From: Chryseobacterium sp. LAM-KRS1
Lineage (GTDB): Bacteria > Bacteroidota > Bacteroidia > Flavobacteriales > Weeksellaceae
Direction of reading: 5' to 3'
DNA length: 64,000 bases
NCBI RefSeq assembly: GCF_013184525.1
Contig: NZ_JAAOIZ010000002.1
Coordinates: forward strand, 744,001 to 808,000
Each line of letters starts with the position of its first letter. The first letter of the stretch is position 1. The notes beneath the pieces were generated by a model. The model had not been told where the DNA came from, did no database searches, and saw only the letters and a program-made list of their open reading frames with translations. Below, piece by piece: positions 26,013 through 35,150 of this stretch. Position numbers and translations under genes: made by a program.

Positions 26013-28889
26013 TTAAAAAGTTGCATTGATACCAAAGGATATGGTTTTTAAATATGGATATGTTGAACGGCTACTGGGCATTTCAGGATCAAAATCTTTC
26101 ATTCGTTTATCTCCTCTCAATGTAAAGTAATTCTCTAAGTTGGCATATATTCTGAATTTTGTCAGTCCTATGCGGCTAATTGTTTCCTTAGGAATAGAAT
26201 ATCCCAAAGTAATAGACTTAATTCTAAAGTAACTTGCATCAAAAAGCCAATAATCTGAAATAACACCTATATTTTGAGTTCCTCCCCCTGATGGCAGTAT
26301 TCTAGGATACAGGGCATTAGGATTCGGGTTTTCCGGAGTCCATCTGTTATCTGAAACATATTGTTTTGCACCGGCACCATTAAAAAATGCCTGAGAAGAT
26401 TCTTTATCCAGATATACCTTAACATTAGCTACCCCCTGACCCACTACGCTAAGATCAAAATTTTTATATCTACCCCCTATACTTAGACCATAGGTAAGAC
26501 TTGGAACATCATTTCCTATTACTGTTCTATCTTTTTCATCAACAACTCCATCTCCATTAATATCTACATATTTTATATCACCAACTTGAGAGCTACTATA
26601 TAATTTAGGATAATTATTGTTGATATCTTCTTGAGTTAGGAGACCTGCAGTCTTATATCCGTAGAAATCACCAATTGAGCCTCCTACTTGTGTTATCCAA
26701 TAATCATTATATAAGGTCTTACTATTGATGAGTGAAAGAATATTATTTCGGTTTTTAGCAAAATTTGCATTGATGTAAAAGTCCCCATTTTCAAAATTTT
26801 TATTATATCCCAAAGTAATTTCTATCCCTTTATTTTCCACATTACCCGCATTAATGGGCGGTGCTTGGTTTTCTGCTACACCAGTTTCATATTCTAATTG
26901 GTTGCTCATTAATGCACCTTTTGTAAGACGGTTATATAAATCTACCGAGAAAGTGAAGGCATTATTGAATAAAGATCCGTCCAGACCTATATTTTTGGTA
27001 ACAATTGTTTCCCAGCCTATGCCCAAAAATCCAAGCTTACCCGGTACCACTCCCCCTACTATAGTATTCCCCAAAACTGTAGAAGTATTATCCATATAGG
27101 TCTGATTGTCATAATAACCAATGGTATTGATAGATCCGGTGCTGCCATAAGAACCTCTTAATTTTAGTGTATTGATAAAACTCAGGTTTTTTATGAAATT
27201 CTCCTTATCTAATCTCCAGGAAGCCATAATTGCAGGAAAATATCCCCATCTATTTTCTTTGGCAAAACGTGAGGATGCATCTGCCCTTATGATACCTTCT
27301 AAAAAATATTTTTCCTGATAATTATAATTGATACGAGCGAAAACAGACTGGAAAGCATATTGCTGAGTATTAGAATTTAATTCATCCAAGGTTCCGTCAA
27401 GGGTACTAAGAGCACTTAAAGAATGTAATCCATCTTTTGGTATATTGGATTTTTTACCAGATATGGATCTAGTTGTATAGTCTTCGTACGAAGTACCTCC
27501 CAACAATTTAAAATAATGTGATGATATGTTTTTTTCATAACTTATCAGGACCTGAGTATTAAGTAATTCATCAGAATTCCAGGACTCAGAATAGTTATTA
27601 ATTGCTCTCGCAGTTGAACTAATAGGAACATTAGTTAAAAAATTGTATACGGGGTTTAGTGTATTTACAAAAGTCCCTAAACGATAGTTCCAATTTGAAT
27701 AGTTAATTTGAGCATTTACATTTAATCCTTTTACAGGAGTGTAATTGGCAGATAATGCCCCCATAAATTTTTGATCATTTGACTTAGAATCTCCTCCCTC
27801 TACATTGTTTCTTACAGGATTGGTATTTGCAAATGTATTATCTACTTTACCCGCATTAACAGATCCCCACCATCCATTGGATTGTCTTAATACCATAGTA
27901 GGAGTTATTCTTGCTAATTCTCCAGTATTAATAACACCGCCCTGATCATTGATCATTTGTTTGATAAATGATATATTAGAATTTACTGTAAGTTTATCAC
28001 TCAATTTAGAGGATGTATTTGTCCTAAAAGAATATCTATCCATACTCTTTGTAGGTGATAGAGACTCCTGTTTCAAATACCCTAAACTTGCGAAATAACG
28101 AGTTTTATCTCCACCTGATATATTTATCTCATTATTAAGCACATTTGCCATTCTTCGATAAGTTGCTTTATACCAGTCTGTGTTTGGGTATCTGTCGGTG
28201 TCTGTACCGGCAGCTGTAAGATTTATTTGATCTTGCGTATATTGAGAAAAATGACCAACATTATTATTAGCGTTATAATATGCTTCATTTTTCAGTTTCA
28301 TATATTCAACAGCATCTACATACTTAGGCAAATAGGTGGGCGTCTGATAACCATTATACATATTATAACCTATACTCATCTTACCTCCACCGCCTTTTTT
28401 AGTCTCAACAAGAACAACCCCATAGCCAGCTCTTGCACCATAGATAGATGCTGAAGCATCTTTTAAAATGCTTATATTTTCAATATCAGCTGGGCTTAAT
28501 CTGGAAAAATCTGCAGCACTAGAGGGAATACCATCTATAATATAGAGTGGAGAATTACCCGCAACACTCCTTCCCCTTACATTCAAGGTAGGAACAGAAC
28601 CTACATCTCCCAAAGAAGACTTAATTGTAACTCCTGGTAAAGCACCTTGCAGACTTGCTGTTAAGCTTGTTGTTGGGCGATCCTGTAGTATCTTTTTATC
28701 AACAGAAGCTATAGATCCGGAAACAGTTCCTTTTTTCTGTTTTCCGAATCCTACTAAAACAATTTCTTCCAGATCTTTTACTTTTTTAGAGGTAGAGTCC
28801 GAAGGTTTGTTTTTAGTTTTTTGTGCATCCACTAATGTAATAGATGACATTAAAATTGCACTCAAAATACAAATTGTAGTTTTCTTCAT
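26013..28889 (-). CDS. SusC/RagA-family TonB-dependent transporter
   Basis: This outer-membrane beta-barrel imports the oligosaccharide bound by SusD. After a signal peptide (ends VDAQ, about residue 23) comes a short linker, a TonB-box-like EEIVLVGFGKQKKGTVSGS, the plug domain (NVRGRSVAGNSPLYIIDG, DASASIYGARAGYG) and the barrel. The protein ends in phenylalanine (ATF), as barrels do. It lacks the N-terminal carboxypeptidase-regulatory-like domain carried by most SusC proteins, so at 958 residues it is on the short side. It heads the susC-susD-GH31 unit and is governed by operator site C. Confidence 0.95.
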   Translation of the reverse strand: MKKTTICILSAILMSSITLVDAQKTKNKPSDSTSKKVKDLEEIVLVGFGKQKKGTVSGSIASVDKKILQDRPTTSLTASLQGALPGVTIKSSLGDVGSVPTLNVRGRSVAGNSPLYIIDGIPSSAADFSRLSPADIENISILKDASASIYGARAGYGVVLVETKKGGGGKMSIGYNMYNGYQTPTYLPKYVDAVEYMKLKNEAYYNANNNVGHFSQYTQDQINLTAAGTDTDRYPNTDWYKATYRRMANVLNNEINISGGDKTRYFASLGYLKQESLSPTKSMDRYSFRTNTSSKLSDKLTVNSNISFIKQMINDQGGVINTGELARITPTMVLRQSNGWWGSVNAGKVDNTFANTNPVRNNVEGGDSKSNDQKFMGALSANYTPVKGLNVNAQINYSNWNYRLGTFVNTLNPVYNFLTNVPISSTARAINNYSESWNSDELLNTQVLISYEKNISSHYFKLLGGTSYEDYTTRSISGKKSNIPKDGLHSLSALSTLDGTLDELNSNTQQYAFQSVFARINYNYQEKYFLEGIIRADASSRFAKENRWGYFPAIMASWRLDKENFIKNLSFINTLKLRGSYGSTGSINTIGYYDNQTYMDNTSTVLGNTIVGGVVPGKLGFLGIGWETIVTKNIGLDGSLFNNAFTFSVDLYNRLTKGALMSNQLEYETGVAENQAPPINAGNVENKGIEITLGYNKNFENGDFYINANFAKNRNNILSLINSKTLYNDYWITQVGGSIGDFYGYKTAGLLTQEDINNNYPKLYSSSQVGDIKYVDINGDGVVDEKDRTVIGNDVPSLTYGLSIGGRYKNFDLSVVGQGVANVKVYLDKESSQAFFNGAGAKQYVSDNRWTPENPNPNALYPRILPSGGGTQNIGVISDYWLFDASYFRIKSITLGYSIPKETISRIGLTKFRIYANLENYFTLRGDKRMKDFDPEMPSSRSTYPYLKTISFGINATF

Positions 28890-29132
28890 ATTTTATTGAC
28901 TTTTATAACAATATTATCCAGATGATGTTGAATTCTAAAACCGTATCACTTACCATTTTTTCCAGGCAAAAACAAAAAAATGGTGATCTTCCATATTTTA
29001 CAGTATCCGGCACAAATGGAAAATATGTAAAGTGAAACCTCCCGATTATATCCAAATACACTATATACCCTCTTCTTATTTCCTTTTCTGAATGTGAACT
29101 AACTATTACTTTAATATTAACCCTGTGTAACC

Positions 29133-29201
29133 CAAATGTATAGTTTTACACCATTCCTCCATACTGGTAGCCACCAGTTTTTATCCCTTTACCACCAGTT
29201 T
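29133..29201 (-). promoter_or_regulatory. Operator site C and susC promoter
   Basis: TACATTTG (29140-29133, exact -7 consensus) lies 23 bp from the perfect inverted repeat ACTGGT-agcc-ACCAGT (29163-29178). A half-site ACCAGT (29194-29199) is 21 bp beyond. This is the best-conserved of the four sites. Predicted transcription start is near 29126. Confidence 0.72.
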
Positions 29202-29445
29202 GAAAATCATTTGAATACGGCCTTATTAAGAAGCTCTTAGAAATTGGTTATAAATTGGCAGCCATGCCTATTGCTTCTCTATTTTTCAAGAGAAAAAACC
29301 CATTTACATATTGATTTTTTCCATTACAAAAGTGTTTTCAATTTGTCATTCATGGATCACTATCAAATATTAAAACGAATTTTTTAAAGGTTAAAAATCT
29401 TTATAAGCATGTTTAGAATTAATTTTCAAAGCGTCTTAAATAAGT

Positions 29446-29513
29446 CAACTGGTAGTGAACATTCAAAAACAGGTAGGTACTAGTTTGTGCAATTACTTTA
29501 ATTGTTAATTTTG
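29446..29513 (+). promoter_or_regulatory. Operator site D and M60-gene promoter
   Basis: Reading rightwards: half-site ACTGGT (29448-29453), then 21 bp further the inverted repeat ACAGGT-aggt-ACTAGT (29469-29484), then 22 bp on the exact -7 element TAATTTTG (29506-29513). This mirrors sites A-C on the other strand. Start of transcription near 29520. A second possible promoter (TTTG at 29692, TTACTTTG at 29714-29721) lies nearer the gene. Confidence 0.68.
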
Positions 29514-29750
29514 GAAAGGAGGTTTTTAGTTCAGATATATCGCAAACTTAACAGGAGTGTAATAGAAGTATTTATCTGTAAAAAGTCTTTTTAGGATAAA
29601 GTTTTGAGCTATCAACTCACAAATAGTGGATAATTAATATCTGGGAAGATTGCTTAATACAATTACTATTCAAAAACAAATCAAAGCTGGATTTGTCTAA
29701 CAGCTATAGATTATTACTTTGTTATTTTTTTAATCAAAAATCTACACCAA

Positions 29751-32700
29751 ATGAAAAACAATTATTTTATTCTCTCATTTCTACTCGTTTTACAGACAGC
29801 TTTCGCACAGCAGTATAAGATGCCTGTAGCATATGTAAATTCGTTACAGCCCGCACAATCAGGACAGGAGGCTGGACAGAGTATTGATAATAATGTGAAT
29901 ACTCTTTATCATTCTCAATATAATTTGAGCACAGCACTTCCGGACCAGTTAAATTTCAAATTTTCCAACCGGGTAAAAAGTATAAAAAGGTTAGTCTACA
30001 AACCTAGAACAACGGGCCCAAACGGAATCTGGACAAGTGTGAAAGTTTCTTATTCTACCCAATCCGATCCTACAGTTTTTATAACAGCAACCGGGGTTAT
30101 TTCCTGGGCAGCTGATAATACGGCAAAAACTATAGATTTGCCGACAGCAATAGTTCATCCTGCTGTTATTAGGATTGATGTCCTCAGTGCCCAAAATAAT
30201 TTTTCAAGTTGTGCTGAGATGGAATTTTATTCTACAGAACAGATGGATCCTGTACAAACAGAATGTACACTGGCAACCAATGAGTTTTCAGCTTATGCAG
30301 ATATCCCAGTATTGCCTCAGGTGGCAGGATCTTCGGCCTCAAGTTTCCAATCGGGAGAAAATATAGAGAAATCCTTTGATGGTGATGTAAGTACACTTTA
30401 TCATTGTAGTTGGAATGCAACAGCAGCTACTTTTCCTATTTCTCTGATTTACAAGTTTAATGGACAAACAGCTATAAATTATTTAAGGTACACACCCAGA
30501 CAGGATGGCGGACCAAACGGACTTTTTGGAAATGTAAAAATAAGTTATAATACAATTTCTAATCCAGCATACATTACTATTTCTACTCAAAATTTTGGGC
30601 AGACATCTGCAATAAAAACGGTAAATTTTCCTTCCGCCATTACTCCTTTAACTATAAAAATTGAAGTTCTTGATGGTAAAAATAACTTTGCAAGCTGTGC
30701 CGAAATGGAATTTTTTCAGGCGAGTTCTAATAGTTTTGATCCTTCAGCTTATTCAAATATTTTTAATGATTCTATTTTCAGTGCTTTAAAAACAAATGTA
30801 ACCCAGCAGGATATTGATGCCATTTCCTCACCTTTCATAAAAGGATTAGCTCAGTGTTTATTTAATAATACCTACAATAAAAAATATAGGGTACAGACTT
30901 TTACGGCATACAAGACAATTGAATCAATAAATACCCAATATAAAATTGGAAATTATAACGGATATGAAAACCCTACAGGGATAGCATTTCAGCCTAATAC
31001 CACTGCTATTGTTTTTGCGAAAGATATTACCTCTGAAAACAAAGTTTACTTAAAAATAAGAGATTTTGCTACTGAAGGGGCGTCCCCTGAAAAAACATAC
31101 GAACTAAAAAATGGAATAAATATCCTCGCTATTGCTAATACAGGTTTGGGATATATTTCATATTACACTGATAATGTAAATGCCGCCCCGGTAACTGTAA
31201 ATATCACAGCAGGTATTGTAAATGGTATTTATAAAAAAGGTACAACCCCTACAGAATGGGCAGAAATGCTGACTAATGATGTCTATCCAAAAATTGATAT
31301 AGAAGGTTATTATACAAAACTGGTTACCAATAAGTCTGCGGTAAGCAATTTCCATTTCACAACCGCCCAGCCTTTGATAGATAAGTATGATGCAATTGCC
31401 AAGTCTGAAAGAGAAATGATGGGCTTCTATAAATTCAATAAAAACTTTAAAAACAGGCAGCTTGTTTATATGGAATCTACAGGAGGATGGTTTGCAGGAG
31501 GTTTAGGAGTTCATTTAGATCTTACTTGGGGATTATCCAATTCAACCTCAGCATCAGGACTTGATATTTGGGGTGTGGGACATGAATTAGGTCATATCAA
31601 CCAGGTAAGGCCAGGATTAAAATGGGTTGGTACAACAGAAATCACTAACAATTTATACTCATTGTGGGCCTATTATAATATGTACTTACCTACAGGGAGT
31701 AACAGATTTACAAGGCTGGAAGGTGAAATTGCCGATAAAACGGCCTTTCCTAAAGTGGCTGGAAACAGATTTGGAGAAATTATTATTCAGACACAAATTA
31801 ACGGGAAGAGTATTATGGATCAATTCAGAACAGATTATGTGAATCCCGCTGATGCGAATTTCAGAAGCCTTATTCCATTTTGGCAATTAGAATTGTATTA
31901 TCAAGTGGCAGGCGCTTCAAAAGGTGCTGCAACCCTTGCATTTGATTCAGATATGTCTGATGAAGATACCCCTACAGTTACCCCTACAGGTCCGGGAGTA
32001 GATTATGCACATTGGTTTGCTACAGTAGCTGAGAAAGTAAGAAATACAAACGAAAGCCAGTTTACCCAAGGGCAATTGGTGATGAATTTTGTAAAAAATG
32101 CCTGTGACGCCGTACAAGAGGACCTTACGGATTTCTTCACTAGCACCGGTTTTTTAAAGCCAATAAACGGTACCATATCAGATTACACCAATGCTCAAAT
32201 GACAATTACCCAAAGCATGATTGATGATGTGAAAAGCTATGTCCTGGCAAAGGGATATGCCAAACCTGTATCTCCGGTCATCAATTATCTTTCAGCGAAT
32301 AGTGTAAATGCATTCAAGAATATGCAGCCTGTTTCAGGGATTACGGGTGTTGGTGCACAGATCACAACCAATACACAAGGACAGTTCTTATTGGTAGATA
32401 ATTCTAAATGGAGTAATGCTGTTGCCTTTGAAACCTATAATTCAAGTAGCCAGCTAATCAGTGTTTCTATTGTAGGAACAGGAGATACTACATTGACAAA
32501 TACTTATGTAGATTATCCTTCGAACGCAATGAAGGTGTATGCCGTGGGATACAATGGACAAAAAATACTGGTTTATCCGGCAATTACATTAGTTGTTGAT
32601 GATATTAAGAAAAATAATAATGAATTTACTGTTTATCCGAATCCTTTAAAAAATGGCCAAAAATTAGTTATTGATTTTAAAAATTCAAAAGAAAATCTGA

Positions 32701-32870
32701 AAGCAGGATTGTATGATTTGACTGGGAAGCCACTTATTTTAGCAAAAGGCTCTTTAAGAGAGATAAATAAGGAAATTAACGATAAAATTCAAGATTTGAA
32801 AACAGGAATTTATGTTGTTTCAATAAATGATGGAACCAATACCTATCAATCTAAGATTATTAAAGAATAA
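29751..32870 (+). CDS. Secreted M60-like (enhancin/mucinase-type) metallopeptidase
   Basis: The 1039-residue protein has a signal peptide (ends TAFAQ, residue 20) and two F5/8-type C/discoidin modules (about 25-160 and 180-325; each has the YKPR/YTPR...GPNG pattern and ends in SCAEMEF). An M60 gluzincin domain follows. Its zinc motif is HELGH (611-615) with a downstream Glu near 630 (VGTTE), fitting HExGHx(8-28)E. The last 80 residues (FTVYPNPLKNG... GIYVVSIN) are a type IX secretion C-terminal sorting domain, so the protein is released or surface-anchored. M60 enzymes cleave mucin-type O-glycoproteins; in this island it would expose O-glycans to the glycosidases. Substrate inferred. Confidence 0.9.
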   Translation: MKNNYFILSFLLVLQTAFAQQYKMPVAYVNSLQPAQSGQEAGQSIDNNVNTLYHSQYNLSTALPDQLNFKFSNRVKSIKRLVYKPRTTGPNGIWTSVKVSYSTQSDPTVFITATGVISWAADNTAKTIDLPTAIVHPAVIRIDVLSAQNNFSSCAEMEFYSTEQMDPVQTECTLATNEFSAYADIPVLPQVAGSSASSFQSGENIEKSFDGDVSTLYHCSWNATAATFPISLIYKFNGQTAINYLRYTPRQDGGPNGLFGNVKISYNTISNPAYITISTQNFGQTSAIKTVNFPSAITPLTIKIEVLDGKNNFASCAEMEFFQASSNSFDPSAYSNIFNDSIFSALKTNVTQQDIDAISSPFIKGLAQCLFNNTYNKKYRVQTFTAYKTIESINTQYKIGNYNGYENPTGIAFQPNTTAIVFAKDITSENKVYLKIRDFATEGASPEKTYELKNGINILAIANTGLGYISYYTDNVNAAPVTVNITAGIVNGIYKKGTTPTEWAEMLTNDVYPKIDIEGYYTKLVTNKSAVSNFHFTTAQPLIDKYDAIAKSEREMMGFYKFNKNFKNRQLVYMESTGGWFAGGLGVHLDLTWGLSNSTSASGLDIWGVGHELGHINQVRPGLKWVGTTEITNNLYSLWAYYNMYLPTGSNRFTRLEGEIADKTAFPKVAGNRFGEIIIQTQINGKSIMDQFRTDYVNPADANFRSLIPFWQLELYYQVAGASKGAATLAFDSDMSDEDTPTVTPTGPGVDYAHWFATVAEKVRNTNESQFTQGQLVMNFVKNACDAVQEDLTDFFTSTGFLKPINGTISDYTNAQMTITQSMIDDVKSYVLAKGYAKPVSPVINYLSANSVNAFKNMQPVSGITGVGAQITTNTQGQFLLVDNSKWSNAVAFETYNSSSQLISVSIVGTGDTTLTNTYVDYPSNAMKVYAVGYNGQKILVYPAITLVVDDIKKNNNEFTVYPNPLKNGQKLVIDFKNSKENLKAGLYDLTGKPLILAKGSLREINKEINDKIQDLKTGIYVVSINDGTNTYQSKIIKE

Positions 32871-33544
32871 TATTCTTTATAAGCTTTACAATCCAGCAAA
32901 TTGTTACAGTGTATAATATTTAAAAATAAATGAATGCTTGAAACGATTGCCGAAGATTGTTGATTAGTAAAAAGTTTATTTTTTATACTGCCCAGCATAT
33001 TATTGTCAGCAAATAAGTAAATATCAATTTTTATTTAATATCAGTTTATAGTTAGTATTACAAAATTGGTGTAAATAAACTTATAGCATTTTGTATTAAT
33101 TTAATCAAAATGATAGCCATCAGTAAGTAAACTGGATAAATTAACACTTTAAAATGGTTGAAATAAATATCTGATTATGTTGTAAATCCCTTTGTTTTGT
33201 ACAAAACAAAGGGATTTAACCATGGTTAAAAATACATAAATTACTACTATAATTATTTCTTCTGGAAAACAACCTATGATAAGCCTCTATTTAAAGAAAA
33301 ATTTACAAAATCGGTGGTTTATGGGGATATCTAATGAGTCTTAATGTCTCCTCTAAACTTCTTTAATACATGTCTGATTCCTGAAAAGACAAAGTATAAA
33401 ATCTTTAAAATTAAACAACTGCACTAACAACTTTTTAATATTATAAATTTAGATTTTTATTTAATCTACAATATGTGAAATAAACTTTTATTATATCCAT
33501 AAAAAAATTAAATTAGTAGACGTAAACCAAATTACAAACATATT
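32871..33544. other. Gene-free stretch between M60 and DUF3472 genes
   Basis: This 674-bp AT-rich spacer contains the long palindromes listed separately. A short open stretch at about 33255-33330 (KPLFKEKFTKSVVYGDI then stop) may be a gene remnant, but I cannot assign it. No clear -7 element could be fixed for the downstream gene. Confidence 0.4.
33183..33230. repeat. 36-bp perfect palindrome overlapped by a 16-bp palindrome
   Basis: The 18-nt arms taaatccctttgttttgt (33183-33200) and its exact reverse complement (33201-33218) abut with no spacer. TTTAACCATGGTTAAA (33215-33230) is a second perfect palindrome sharing four bases with the first. In RNA the first would form a strong hairpin about 310 nt after the M60 stop. 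It has no U-run immediately after it, so it is not a textbook terminator. Confidence 0.8.
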
Positions 33545-34891
33545 ATGAGGACAAAAAAATTAACAAATACCTTTTTAGGTGTTGCCCTACTTATTTTTCA
33601 GTCGTGTGCAGAAACCACTGTAGTAGCGGAGGACACTGTTACTACACAAAAAAGCGCTTCAGCTTTAAAAACCACGTCTTCCTTCAATGTTCCGGTCGCA
33701 GGAAATTCTTTTATAACAGTAAAGCCTTCGGGTGCATCCGAAGTTATTACTTCTACAAAATTGGGTAACTGGACTAATTCCAACACTGTGATCAGTACTT
33801 ATTTCAAGGTGGGCAATACCGGAGCCTTACATATCGGACTAAAAGCTTCTGTACCTTCCGGTACCAGCACAGTAAAAGTAACAATCGGTAATACATCCAA
33901 AAATGTTACTTTAACTGGATCAGCTTATACGGATTATTCTGTTGGAGATTTTACTATTTCCTCTCCGGGTTATGTAAAAGTTGACCTTCAGGGCGTCACC
34001 AAAACAGGCGGATACTTTGCAGATGTTACGGATATTACTTTCAGTGGAGCAGCTTCTACCGGAACCAATATTTACAGTAATGATCCTTCCTACTATTATT
34101 GGGCACGCAGAGGGCCATCCTGCCATCTTAACTATACAGTTCCGACTACCAATAATGTAAGTTACTACTATAATGAAGTAACAGTTCCCGTAGGAGAAGA
34201 TAAGATAGGCTCTTACTTTATGGCAAATGGCTTTAGTGCCGGCTATTTTGGGATGCAGGTGAACTCTGCTACAGAAAGGAGAATTCTCTTCTCTGTATGG
34301 AGTCCATTTGAGACAGATGATCCGAATAATGTTCCTCCTGACCATAAAATCATTTTAAACAGAGCCGGAACCGGAGTAACAGTTGGAGAATTCGGCAATG
34401 AAGGTTCTGGAGGCCAAAGCTATTATAAATACAACTGGACAGCAGGACAAACCTATAAATTCCTGTTAAAAGGAGAACCGGATGGTAGTGGAAAAACGGA
34501 TTTTACAGCCTGGTTCTTATCGCCTGATACCACAACATGGAAACTTATTGCCAGCTGGAAGAGACCTCAAACCAGCACTTATCTTAAGAGCTTCTACAGT
34601 TTTGTTGAAAATTTTAATCCGGAGAATGGATATCAGGGACGAAAAGCAGAATTCAAAAATCAATGGGCAAGAACTTCGGATGGCAACTGGATCGCTATTT
34701 CAGGAGCAAAATTCAGTGTAGACAATACCTACAATGCACAACAAAGAATAGATGCAATGGGAGGAACGAGTGGCAATGCTTTCTTTTTACAAAATGGAGG
34801 ATTCTTTAATACTGTTGTTGCGCCTGGCTCTCAATTTTCTGTTACTGCGCCTACCCAGGCTCCGAATATCAATTTTTCGACACTTCCGTAA
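33545..34891 (+). CDS. DUF3472/DUF5077-type lipoprotein
   Basis: The 448-residue product has a lipoprotein signal (lipobox FQSC near residue 21) and is probably on the outer membrane. Residues 45-170 form a DUF5077-like beta-sandwich. From about residue 180 it follows the DUF3472 pattern (YYWARRGPSCHLNYTVP, YFGMQVNSATERRILFSVWSP... HKIILNRAGTGV). Such proteins occur in Bacteroidota polysaccharide loci and are thought to bind or process glycans; no activity is established that I know of. It is the last gene of the island, without the conserved operator upstream. A terminator follows. Confidence 0.75.
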   Translation: MRTKKLTNTFLGVALLIFQSCAETTVVAEDTVTTQKSASALKTTSSFNVPVAGNSFITVKPSGASEVITSTKLGNWTNSNTVISTYFKVGNTGALHIGLKASVPSGTSTVKVTIGNTSKNVTLTGSAYTDYSVGDFTISSPGYVKVDLQGVTKTGGYFADVTDITFSGAASTGTNIYSNDPSYYYWARRGPSCHLNYTVPTTNNVSYYYNEVTVPVGEDKIGSYFMANGFSAGYFGMQVNSATERRILFSVWSPFETDDPNNVPPDHKIILNRAGTGVTVGEFGNEGSGGQSYYKYNWTAGQTYKFLLKGEPDGSGKTDFTAWFLSPDTTTWKLIASWKRPQTSTYLKSFYSFVENFNPENGYQGRKAEFKNQWARTSDGNWIAISGAKFSVDNTYNAQQRIDAMGGTSGNAFFLQNGGFFNTVVAPGSQFSVTAPTQAPNINFSTLP

Positions 34892-34912
34892 AATTACAAC
34901 ATAAAAATAATC

Positions 34913-34952
34913 AGCCAGTTAGTTTTAAACAAAACGAAAACTGGCTTTTTTA
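34913..34952 (+). terminator. Terminator after the DUF3472 gene
   Basis: AGCCAGTT (34913-34920) pairs with AACTGGCT (34939-34946), and an inner AGTTTT/AAAAC pairing is possible. TTTTTTATTTT follows directly. Confidence 0.75.
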
Positions 34953-34974
34953 TTTTATTTATTTTCGGTTTTTA

Positions 34975-35005
34975 TTGCATGGTAAGCTAAAAATTACTAT
35001 TTTTG
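34975..35005 (+). promoter_or_regulatory. Promoter of the second tRNA-Phe
   Basis: TTG (34975-34977), 20 bp, then TATTTTTG (34998-35005): same elements and same spacing as the first tRNA-Phe promoter. The leader also shares actttaaa and caacgaagtaa. Confidence 0.7.
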
Positions 35006-35046
35006 CACCCACTTTAAACAACGAAGTAACACAAAACTATCATATT

Positions 35047-35119
35047 GGTTTCTTAGCTCAGTTGGTAGAGCAATGGATTGAAAATCCATGTGTCCCTGGT
35101 TCGATTCCTGGAGAAACCA
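35047..35119 (+). tRNA. tRNA-Phe (GAA), copy 2
   Basis: It is base-for-base identical to 11214-11286, with the same four arms, anticodon GAA and discriminator A. Promoter, leader and terminator are also shared but slightly diverged, so the duplicated unit is the whole transcription unit and not merely the tRNA 3' end. Confidence 0.98.
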
Positions 35120-35120
35120 C

Positions 35121-35150
35121 AAAACCACCTTTTTTAAGGTGGTTTTTTTT
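35121..35150 (+). terminator. Terminator of the second tRNA-Phe
   Basis: AAAACCACCTT and AAGGTGGTTTT pair around a short T loop and are followed by a T-run. It is the counterpart of the hairpin at 11289. Confidence 0.85.

Larger units (their letters stand above)
28890..29750. promoter_or_regulatory. Divergent control region between susC and the M60 gene
   Basis: This 861-bp region contains no gene I can support. It holds two oppositely oriented copies of the operator/promoter module (sites C and D, listed separately) 270-odd bp from each start codon. Both transcripts would thus carry untranslated leaders of about 230 nt. The centre (29202-29445) is plain AT-rich sequence. Confidence 0.6.
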
